DNA of 64,000 nucleotides from Rhynchopus sp. YZ270_cl-10. Taxonomy: Eukaryota; Euglenozoa; Diplonemea; Diplonemida; Diplonemidae. Both the position numbers and the translations under genes were made by a program. Where the stretch lies: contig OZ037872.1 in the NCBI GenBank assembly GCA_964035575.1, positions 186,001-250,000 of the forward strand, written 5' to 3'. This document shows, one piece after another, positions 56,738 through 64,000 of the stretch. The first letter of the stretch is position 1. Every line of letters begins with the position of its first letter. The notes below the pieces were generated by a model. The model searched no databases. It was not told the DNA's origin and worked only from the letters and a program-made list of their open reading frames with translations.

Positions 56738-58474
56738 TTATTTTTCTTTTTTTTGCAGAATTTCTCCTTTTATTCTGTAGTACTCCCCGAGCCTTGCCTC
56801 GGCGTACGAGAGATAGCAGAACTCAATGTCGGACTCCGAGGCTTGGAGCACTGCCCAGAGACCCCATTGGAGATGGGAGCCGAGCATCATGAGAGTGACT
56901 TCTTGGTGGAATGCGAGCACTTCGTCTTCGGACACTGCGCTACCACGACAGGAGGAGAGGTACGAACGGATAAATTCCTTCTGCGCTTCATCCTCAACAA
57001 GCAGCTGCGGGTAGCATCTGTAAAAAGGATACTCCGGGAAGAAGTTGTCAATGTACGTCTCGCAGAAGAAGTTCGCAATGTCAAAACTCGCGAAGTCGTA
57101 TCTCGCGTATTCATAGTCAATCACGGTGACCTGCGGGTCATTGCATTTCGGGTCGTCCACAAGAAGGTTCCCTTCTTGAATGTCACCGTGCGTGAAGCAG
57201 ACCTTGCTTGCCCTCCCGTTCTTCGCCTCCATCGCCGCCAGCTCGGTCTCCATCCACCGAATCTCCCCCTCAAACCTGGTCAAATCTCCCAACCGTTCCA
57301 AAAGCATCGCCTTTTGCTTAGGTTGCGCTTCCCCAGGAATGTGTTGAACATCAGCATCAGTAAACCCCACCTGCACAGCCAATCCATGGTACTTCTTCAA
57401 GGTCGGGAAGAGAAGCGGGGAGTGCGGGATATCAGGGATTTCAATCCGGTGAATATCCGCCACCTGCCGGGAGACCTGACGGAGAACCTTCGGGCGTGTA
57501 AGGTGGTAATGCCGAAGGCACAATCCATGCACAAATTCTTCGAGACGCCCATTCGGGAACGTTCCGTACGTTTGCGGACCAATGTTCAATTCAGCCAAAC
57601 GCGTAATCACCTTCGCCTCCAATGTACGGTCAACATGCTCACCACTTCCAAAGATGCGGGCAATAACTCTGCTTGGAGTGCGATCTTTGCATTGCTTGCC
57701 TACTGTTGTATCTTCAATCGCCACGTTGTCTACTGTGAAGAGTCGGTTGCTTAGACCTCCTGTCAAAACTCGGATGATAAGAGAATTTCCGTCTCCAGGA
57801 CTATCCTTCCATCCAGGCACCTGTTCGTAGCATGCTGCTGTGACAGTCTCCTTTACCCCCATGCAGTCGGCAGCGGAGCATGGTAGGGTTCCTTTGCAAA
57901 GGCTGCAGCGTGTCTTCGCAAGAAGCATAGAGGAGTATTTTTCTACCCAGTGCTTGAGTTTGGACAGTTCGTTATCCTCTTCGAAGAAAGGCCGCTGGAA
58001 GAGAACCGGGAGGTTCTTTGAGAAGTCTTCTCCTAGTGTTTGGTACGCGTTTTTGACGTATTTTTTGTGGATTTTGACGAGCGCGATGTGGTTGAGCTCG
58101 ACCCACTTCTGAAGGGAGGTGATGTCTGCCTTGAGGGGTTCAAAGTCCACTGCGTCGTCGTGCTCGACTTCGTTCGGGGGAGAGCGAGTGAGGGTTTGTG
58201 TGCGTTCCTTTAGGGAGGAAAAGCGGGTATCGTAGAAGTTGTCGATCTTTTGAATCTCGCGTTTCAATGCAGGCCAAAAGACGTCGCCGTCAATGTCGCT
58301 TTCCGGAAGACTTCTCCCATCCTCAGAATCAGTCGCGGACTTCTGTTCGTTCCAATATTCGACGCACATCTGAATCCGTTCCTTCAGATCTCCATACCCC
58401 AACACACTGGTCTTCATCTCATTGTCGAAGGTGTCGACATCCTTGCTCGCCTCCAGACGTTCGCCGAACCTCAT
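56738..58474 (-). CDS. SPX domain-choline/ethanolamine kinase fusion
   Basis: Encodes 578 residues. It opens with MRFGERL, the classic SPX start, continues with a LKREIQKIDNFYDTRF helix and a helix ending ALVKIHKKYVKN, matching the lysine-rich SPX motif that binds inositol (pyro)phosphates and reports phosphate status. A Cys-containing linker (CSLCKGTLPC) leads into a full choline/ethanolamine kinase: the TGGLSNRLF nucleotide loop, the catalytic CFTHGDIQEGNLL (Brenner's motif), VIDYEYARYDFASFDIANFF and the C-terminal HLQWGLWAVLQA...AEARLGEYYRIKG. The enzyme should phosphorylate choline or ethanolamine in the first step of the Kennedy pathway for phospholipid synthesis. The frame is open for 76 more codons upstream, but that part carries a strong pyrimidine-tract acceptor, so the MRFGERL ATG is preferred. 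The stop is TAA. Confidence 0.92.
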   Translation of the reverse strand: MRFGERLEASKDVDTFDNEMKTSVLGYGDLKERIQMCVEYWNEQKSATDSEDGRSLPESDIDGDVFWPALKREIQKIDNFYDTRFSSLKERTQTLTRSPPNEVEHDDAVDFEPLKADITSLQKWVELNHIALVKIHKKYVKNAYQTLGEDFSKNLPVLFQRPFFEEDNELSKLKHWVEKYSSMLLAKTRCSLCKGTLPCSAADCMGVKETVTAACYEQVPGWKDSPGDGNSLIIRVLTGGLSNRLFTVDNVAIEDTTVGKQCKDRTPSRVIARIFGSGEHVDRTLEAKVITRLAELNIGPQTYGTFPNGRLEEFVHGLCLRHYHLTRPKVLRQVSRQVADIHRIEIPDIPHSPLLFPTLKKYHGLAVQVGFTDADVQHIPGEAQPKQKAMLLERLGDLTRFEGEIRWMETELAAMEAKNGRASKVCFTHGDIQEGNLLVDDPKCNDPQVTVIDYEYARYDFASFDIANFFCETYIDNFFPEYPFYRCYPQLLVEDEAQKEFIRSYLSSCRGSAVSEDEVLAFHQEVTLMMLGSHLQWGLWAVLQASESDIEFCYLSYAEARLGEYYRIKGEILQKKEK

Positions 58475-58533
58475 ATCAAAAAAATAGAAAAGAACAAAAG
58501 AGTGTTTTGCAAAAAAGGATGTCCTCTGAGGAT

Positions 58534-58565
58534 CTGTAAGAAGAGAGTGTAAGGGAGTGGGTGTG
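58534..58565 (-). promoter_or_regulatory. Candidate trans-splice acceptor, SPX-choline kinase gene
   Basis: The minus strand reads CCCTTACACTCTCTTCTTACAG, a textbook pyrimidine tract plus CAG, 59 bases before the MRFGERL ATG. It argues against the longer reading frame upstream. Confidence 0.5.
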
Positions 58566-58673
58566 AAGAGGTAAGATGATTGTGTAAAGCTAAAGAGTTG
58601 TATTGTATCGTTGTGATCTGAAAAAAAAGAAATCGAAGATTCTCGGATAAAAAAGCAAAGAAAAAGAAAGAAA

Positions 58674-58700
58674 AGATGAACCCAAGTGCTTTTGGTTATC
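58674..58700 (+). repeat. H1 hairpin repeat, divergent
   Basis: AGATGAACCCAAGTGCTTTT, GGTTATC. CCAA/TTGG-type pairing replaces the usual inner arms. Confidence 0.55.
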
Positions 58701-58891
58701 AAAATAGAAACTTAACACTCATCACACGATAAAACCCATGGGAGAGGTTGTGGTGAAACGCACACACCTCGACCTGTTTGGTGAGGAGTGGCTCTGCAAC
58801 GCGGTTCTTCCCTAGAACCGCAAAGTGTGTTCAAAGTGCGTTGTTTCTATTTCCTCCTTCATTTCATGAGGTGACATGAAAAAACAAAGGG

Positions 58892-58980
58892 TAGTTGAAA
58901 TGTATTAAAACGCAGTGGTTGTGCTTAAAGGGTGCGGCGTTCGAGTGTTCCGTATTGTAAAGAGAACGGAGGCGGTTCAG
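58892..58980 (+). repeat. H8 repeat
   Basis: AGTTGAAATGTATTAAAACGC at the left, CCGTATTGTAAAGAGAACGG at the right. Matches 35086-35180; the head alone recurs at 36712 (GTTGAAACGTACTAAAACGC). Confidence 0.55.
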
Positions 58981-59658
58981 CTCGAAAAACACGCTACCAC
59001 CCCAGGCCTGTCAAATGATATATGAGTGTCAAGATACCGTCAGATTCGAGGTGATCATGACAACACAAAATCGAAAACGAAACCAGGCTTTGTACAGGGA
59101 TGTTGGGTCTTAGGCCAAATCCGTGGGTCATAAATTTTCTTTTTTTCTTCTTCCATTAAACTCAGCGATACACAATTAGGGGACTTCCATTTTGTAGATG
59201 GATTTTCGCCCTACGAGAAAAATATTCACAATGCTGAGAAAATGATGAACAAAGAAAAACAAGTAATTGCTATCGGAAAAAAAACGGGGTGTGATGTGGA
59301 ACTCCATCCTGTAGAAATAATATACAACACACCCAGCATTCTGCTCTTCTGCAGGTATGCTAACGCTCTTCGTACGCTGCCAGACCCACTGGGACGCCAG
59401 CATCTGAAACGTTCAAGAAGGGGGGGCTGTCCTCTTCATCCAGCACCATCTGCTCGATAGCGTTGTTGGACGTCGGCTCGGCAGGCTCGGCGCGTTCGAA
59501 AATCGCGCGGAGTTTTCCACAGCACACCCGTTTTTCCTTAGCAATTAGTTGTTCTTGTTGTTATTGTAATTTTCAACCACCTTCCTTCAACCCTTGTAGG
59601 GATCAGTTGTTATATTTTTCGCGAAAACATGAAATTATACATTTCAAGAGAACAAATT

Positions 59659-60970
59659 AAAAAGGGTCCTTATTTGCATTTTTGGGCTCCGCCCGTGCAG
59701 TGGTGGGGTCAATCTCGAAAATTGGACAATTTTTTGGCCACTTAAATTTTGAGAAATATGAGCCCGGTTACTTATACGTGGGGCCCATTTTCGGCTAAAA
59801 TTTTCCTCAAAATCTGGTTTTGTAAAATTGACCCTTTACTCCCCCCCCACATCGATTTCAATACTATACCTTACTTCACCTACGGTTGCCCTTACAGGGG
59901 GGTGAAGGAAGGTAAGTTGAAAAAAGGGTCCTTATTTGCATTTTTGGGCTCCGCCCGTGCAGTGGTGGGGTCAATCTCGAAAATTGGACAATTTTTTGGC
60001 CACTTAAATTTTGAGAAATATGAGCCCGGTTACTTATACGTGGGGCCCATTTTCGGCTAAAATTTTCCTCAAAATCTGGTTTTGTAAAATTGACCCTTTA
60101 CTCCCCCCCCACATCGATTTCAATACTATACCTTACTTCACCTACGGTTGCCCTTACAGGGGGGTGAAGGAAGGTAAGTTGAAAAAAGGGTCCTTATTTG
60201 CATTTTTGGGCTCCGCCCGTGCAGTGGTGGGGTCAATCTCGAAAATTGGACAATTTTTTGGCCACTTAAATTTTGAGAAATATGAGCCCGGTTACTTATA
60301 CGTGGGGCCCATTTTCGGCTAAAATTTTCCTCAAAATCTGGTTTTGTAAAATTGACCCTTTACTCCCCCCCCACATCGATTTCAATACTATACCTTACTT
60401 CACCTACGGTTGCCCTTACAGGGGGGTGAAGGAAGGTAAGTTGAAAAAAGGGTCCTTATTTGCATTTTTGGGCTCCGCCCGTGCAGTGGTGGGGTCAATC
60501 TCGAAAATTGGACAATTTTTTGGCCACTTAAATTTTGAGAAATATGAGCCCGGTTACTTATACGTGGGGCCCATTTTCGGCTAAAATTTTCCTCAAAATC
60601 TGGTTTTGTAAAATTGACCCTTTACTCCCCCCCCACATCGATTTCAATACTATACCTTACTTCACCTACGGTTGCCCTTACAGGGGGGTGAAGGAAGGTA
60701 AGTTGAAAAAGGGTCCTTATTTGCATTTTTGGGCTCCGCCCGTGCAGTGGTGGGGTCAATCTCGAAAATTGGACAATTTTTTGGCCACTTAAATTTTGAG
60801 AAATATGAGCCCGGTTACTTATACGTGGGGCCCATTTTCGGCTAAAATTTTCCTCAAAATCTGGTTTTGTAAAATTGACCCTTTACTCCCCCCCCACATC
60901 GATTTCAATACTATACCTTACTTCACCTACGGTTGCCCTTACAGGGGGGTGAAGGAAGGTAAGTTGAAAA
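59659..60970 (+). repeat. 262-bp satellite, five tandem copies
   Basis: Five nearly identical units (four of 262 bp, one a base shorter in its A-run). Each carries GGGTCCTTATTTGCATTTTT, a TGGGCTCCGCCCGTGCAGTG stretch, a run of C, and the H7 hairpin with CCTTACTTCACC and GGTGAAGGAAGG arms. The 103-codon frame present in each unit continues across unit junctions and is not coding. Near-identity shows recent amplification. Confidence 0.95.
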
Positions 60971-61051
60971 TGTTTTGTCTTGATTATACACTGAAAAGGA
61001 GTATGCTTTGCAGTAGGAGATGTCATAATCCATTTTTTTTCTATTTTGAAA

Positions 61052-61094
61052 ACTTGGCTGTATTAGTGTAGCCACCCTAGAGTGTGCTCCACTA
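61052..61094 (+). repeat. H6 hairpin repeat
   Basis: ACTTGGCTGTATTAGTGTAG, CCACCCTAGAGTGTG, CTCCACTA. TAGTGTAG/CTCCACTA pair. Confidence 0.68.
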
Positions 61095-62062
61095 TTTTAT
61101 TTTTGTTTTGGGGGGGAATTTGCTTGCATCTGTATTAGGCCTTGCACAATATGTCCGCAGTCAAATCGTATGGAGACACACGTTATCTTCCTTTAGCAGT
61201 GCCTGCAGAAGCTTCCGTGTTGACCTTCGGGACAAAGAGAGAAAACGACTTCATGCACATTGGAGTGGCCAATCCTCCTGTAGCATGGAAAAAAGTCAAA
61301 ATAGTGATAGTCATAGTGAGAAAAAATCAATAAAATGGGTAAAGCCAAAAAGAGGAGTGAAAAGAAAAGTTTTAGAATGGGGAAAATCAAAGGGATTAGG
61401 GGAGGTAGGGGAGGGGGGAAACAAAGATCAAATCCCAACCGTATTGGATTGGGGATGCACGTTAGGCACCCTGATCGAAACTCAAGAACAAAACAAAACA
61501 AAAGCTTTGTCTCTTTTTTACAATTTGTCTCGTTCACTCACCCCAACCGTGCTCCGTAACACCACCTTCAGGTGGAGGTGGAGTGTGGAAGCGTCAACGC
61601 ATCAAATAACGACCAGAAGAGGGAACGGCAAAGCGACACGTTTGTTGGAAAGAAACAAAGAAAAGTTGAAAGTGCAAATAAAAGTAACAGCAAATTCATG
61701 GAAAGAAAAGTTAGTAAGATTACCCTGTAGCCTCTCGTACTCCTTCGCCATCAGAAACAGACAACCACAGACTGCAAGCACACTGACAAACAGATGCAAT
61801 TGGCACTCCTGGTTAATGTTATAAACACAAAGGCTATAGACGCAACGGTTAAACAAAGGTCAAGCACCTCATCACATTAGGGTGGGCAAGTTTAGTGGCC
61901 AATTCTAATGATAGTGAATTGGTGGCAAACAACAAAAAAGAAAACAAAGACAACAACACAAACAGGGGGAGCTCAGAAGAGGTTAGCATAGGTGTATCTC
62001 CGCTCCGTTAGCCCTCTTTGTATAATAATAGTTTACAGAAAACGTTTCTTCCTTTTTTTTGA

Positions 62063-62108
62063 AAACTTGGTTGTGTTAGAATAGAGACCCGGGGAGGAGC
62101 TCTACGTT
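62063..62108 (+). repeat. H6 hairpin repeat, divergent
   Basis: AAACTTGGTTGTGTTAGAAT, AGAGACCCGGGGAGGAG, CTCTACGTT. The first half is conserved, the closing arm eroded. It lies just downstream of the DUF4116 stop. Confidence 0.55.
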
Positions 62109-62187
62109 ACTACATTTAACTCGAAACATGCTTTGTCGTGGCAGTGTACCTAAAATAGAAAACGACTCCAGGATATGACAGTGAACT

Positions 62188-64000
62188 TTAAGGTGACCCA
62201 CCATTGTAAGAGGCTTTGCAAACCATTCTGTAGATGTTGCAGACAATGAAGATGAGGCAGCCTGCAAGGAGTGCTTTGTGTCCCCAAAGGAACACACGCA
62301 CACGTGGGTGGCGCAGGACGGAAGGACTTGCAAAGGCGGCAGCAGAGACGTTGCTTCTTAGCGCTTCGAGCACAACGTCGACGTCGTCCTGCAGGGCCTT
62401 CGGTGCATGCTGCAGGTTGCTCCCATCGCGGCGCACACACCCCATCATAAAGGGACGGTTCGCAAAGAGAGTCTTGTCCTGTGCAGTCTGAGGTGGGTGC
62501 AGCAAGTCGCTGTCCCGCAGCTTCATGCGGATGAGGAAGGCGACGTCCTCGCGAAGTGCTTGGCTGGCAAAGGGGAGGGCCGCCTCTGTGCTGTGCACTG
62601 CTGTGTCCGCAATGAGGCGTGTCGCCTGCAGTCGCGGGGAGGCGTGCTGCAGGTTCATCCCGTTGCGGGCTACTGCGGCCAGCACGATGTCGTGGTTGTC
62701 CTGCAGTGTGGGGCTTGCGTGCCGCAGTGCTGCAGAGGTGGCGGTGGCGGTGGCAACAACCTTCGCGACCACGTCGGCATCGCACCACAATCTGTCGCCA
62801 ATGAGAGAGACGTTCAGCCTGTCCTTGTCTCCGAGGTCGAAGCATGCCATGATGAAGTCTTTGTTCTCACGCAGCTGCAGCGGCACCAGATCCAGGCACG
62901 TCACATTCGACTCCACACAGGCAAGCGCCACCTTAAACTTCCGCCGCACCTTTGCGTCAGCCTTCATCATGACGGTCTCCCCACCAAAGACAGGAAGCAA
63001 TCTCATCACCAAACCCTTGTGTGCCCAGGCCGAGGCACCCAGTTGGCGTGGCTTCCACTTGCCTCTGTTTTCGTAAGTGATGCATGCGAGAATGAAGTTC
63101 GGGTTCGTCCGCAGAGTCAATGAAAGACGCTCGAACACACGTTGCTGTTGGCGGACAGCCTTCACGGCAAAGTGGTAGTTGTCCTTGATCGGTCCTGCAA
63201 ACGCTATGCTGCGAGGCTCCTTAACGCAGCATTCAAGCACAACGTCTGGGTCGTTCTGCAGCGCCTCACTTGCGTATTTCCAGTTCCTGGTTGACCCACG
63301 CACTGCAAGCATCGCGACACGCTTGCAGTTGCGCACTGCTGCGCTGGCATACTTAAAGCTGAGTGGATCCGTGACGACTGCTGCCGTCACGATGTCAAGG
63401 TTGTTCCTCAACGCCTTACTCGCATGCTCCAAGGTGTTACTCCACTTCGTTACAACCTCGAGCATCGTATTGTAGTCCCCTCTGACCTCAGCCCCTGCGT
63501 GCTTTATAAGATGTGGTTCTTTGCCGACAGCCAGGAGGACCAAGTCAGGGTCGTTCTGGAGACGTACGCTTGCGTCGAGGAACCAGCTTGCCTGCTTCGT
63601 GATTGCCTTCGTCATGAAGTCTTTGTTCCCAAGGACCTCCGGGTTGAGGAGCGAAACGGCGTGTCTTCTGGAGGGGTGTTCATGCTCGATGAGGGCTGCG
63701 GCAATGTCAGGGTCGTTACGCAACTCATGTGATGCGTACTGCAGGGCGCCTGGCCACTGCCGCACTGCAGACAAGATGACTGCACGGTCGGACAGCACTG
63801 CAGGCCCAGCGCACGACAGACAGTAAACATCCTTCTCCACAAGAGGTGCCACAAAAGAGACATCGTTCCGCACCTCGGCGCTTGCATACTGAAGTGCCCG
63901 CGGGTGTTCAGGCAGAACACTGCGCAAAAAGTCGGTCGCGTGGAGAAGCGATATGCTCGCGTACTGGAGGGAAGACCAATCCTGTGCCACGGCAGCGCGC
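62188..64000 (-). CDS. DUF4116-repeat protein with C-terminal membrane segment (5' end outside window)
   Basis: At least 603 codons, still open at the window edge, so the N-terminus is missing. The protein is a string of about a dozen repeats of 45-50 residues with the DUF4116 pattern: LQYAS or L+HAS, then LR(N/D)D, then (D/F)VxxAA/AV. Examples are WPGALQYASHELRNDPDIAAA and GMNLQHASPRLQ. The family is known from protists and some large DNA viruses and has no established function; the repeats probably form a helical solenoid. A hydrophobic stretch near the end (ALLAGCLIFIVCNIYRMV) looks like a single membrane anchor followed by a short tail. GC content is clearly higher than in the flanking DNA. 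The stop is TAA. Confidence 0.85.
   Translation of the reverse strand, partial: RAAVAQDWSSLQYASISLLHATDFLRSVLPEHPRALQYASAEVRNDVSFVAPLVEKDVYCLSCAGPAVLSDRAVILSAVRQWPGALQYASHELRNDPDIAAALIEHEHPSRRHAVSLLNPEVLGNKDFMTKAITKQASWFLDASVRLQNDPDLVLLAVGKEPHLIKHAGAEVRGDYNTMLEVVTKWSNTLEHASKALRNNLDIVTAAVVTDPLSFKYASAAVRNCKRVAMLAVRGSTRNWKYASEALQNDPDVVLECCVKEPRSIAFAGPIKDNYHFAVKAVRQQQRVFERLSLTLRTNPNFILACITYENRGKWKPRQLGASAWAHKGLVMRLLPVFGGETVMMKADAKVRRKFKVALACVESNVTCLDLVPLQLRENKDFIMACFDLGDKDRLNVSLIGDRLWCDADVVAKVVATATATSAALRHASPTLQDNHDIVLAAVARNGMNLQHASPRLQATRLIADTAVHSTEAALPFASQALREDVAFLIRMKLRDSDLLHPPQTAQDKTLFANRPFMMGCVRRDGSNLQHAPKALQDDVDVVLEALRSNVSAAAFASPSVLRHPRVRVFLWGHKALLAGCLIFIVCNIYRMVCKASYNGGSP

Larger units (their letters stand above)
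58475..62187. other. Intergenic stretch between DUF4116 gene and SPX-kinase
   Basis: Contains the kinase leader and acceptor, H1 (58674), H8 (58892), the five-copy satellite (59659-60970), H6 (61052, 62063) and an H1/H2-like remnant (61667-61745). Nothing recognisable at 59000-59650. The + strand reading frame at 61084-61824 is not supported as a gene. Confidence 0.55.

Noticed and set aside
58475-58702. 76-codon N-terminal extension of the SPX-kinase with a hydrophobic stretch (signal anchor?)
   Set aside because: It contains the strong pyrimidine-tract acceptor at 58534 and precedes the canonical SPX start MRFGERL; the hydrophobicity comes from the T-rich leader.
59659-60970. CRISPR array
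   Set aside because: Units are adjacent, nearly identical throughout and 262 bp long, with no spacers; this is a satellite in a eukaryotic genome.
59749-61071. Repeated 85-103-codon frames in the satellite
   Set aside because: They are one chance frame repeated with the 262-bp unit and crossing unit borders; no start context or domain.
61084-61824. 246-codon + strand reading frame near the satellite
   Set aside because: No family resemblance, composition like the flanking DNA, crosses H6 and H1/H2-like hairpins, and lies opposite to every supported gene.
63988-63990. GTG as start codon of the DUF4116 gene
   Set aside because: The frame stays open to the window edge and the repeat pattern is already under way, so the gene is simply cut by the window.
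1-64000. Virus-derived, LTR or LINE elements
   Set aside because: I looked for reverse transcriptase, integrase, protease, capsid and polymerase motifs in the longer frames and for long direct terminal repeats, and saw none.

Overview
The window looks like nuclear DNA from a flagellated protist, probably a euglenozoan and most likely a diplonemid (inference). The evidence: a 13.8-kb axonemal dynein heavy chain gene runs without an intron; all eight recognisable genes lie on the minus strand over 64 kb, as in a unidirectional gene cluster; most have a pyrimidine tract ending in AG upstream of the start codon, as trans-splice acceptors do; and genes are sparse (about one per 8 kb), separated by A/T-homopolymer-rich DNA full of repeats. 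TAA, TAG and TGA all end genes, so the code appears standard. No rRNA, tRNA, CRISPR array, virus-derived element or LTR element was recognised.

Layout on the minus strand, from high to low coordinates (the presumed direction of transcription): a 5'-partial DUF4116-repeat membrane protein (62188 to the window edge); an SPX domain-choline/ethanolamine kinase fusion (56738-58474); three secreted choloylglycine hydrolase-like Ntn amidases (45296-46462, 42164-43294, 38107-39258) with a secreted discoidin-like protein (40285-41094) among them; an I1-type inner-arm dynein heavy chain (18867-32687); and a PHO80-like cyclin (15212-16111). Bases 1-15211 hold no gene I can support. The amidases and the discoidin-like protein form a small block of secreted proteins. 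The SPX-kinase and the PHO80-like cyclin both belong to families tied to phosphate sensing, but nothing here shows that they work together.

The non-coding DNA has two layers. The first is non-autonomous DNA transposons: a foldback element (178-2089), a TTAA-flanked piggyBac-like element nested in the arm of a TA-flanked element (5533-7052), a TA-flanked element with palindromes (18322-18768), a hAT-like element with an 8-bp target duplication (46652-47307), and several small palindromic elements. The second is dozens of very short hairpin modules, named here H1 to H8. As read on the + strand, several begin with an A(G/C)TTGAAA- or AGTTTATAA-like head, continue with a 5' stem arm, a loop often containing CCTCTCGTG, a 3' stem arm, and end in an A-rich stretch. 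Nearly all point the same way, opposite to the genes. In H1 several changes keep pairing only in the minus-strand RNA, as G-U wobbles, and one is fully compensatory. This orientation-locked set is the best candidate here for something undescribed. There is also a five-copy 262-bp satellite (59659-60970) and two minisatellites.
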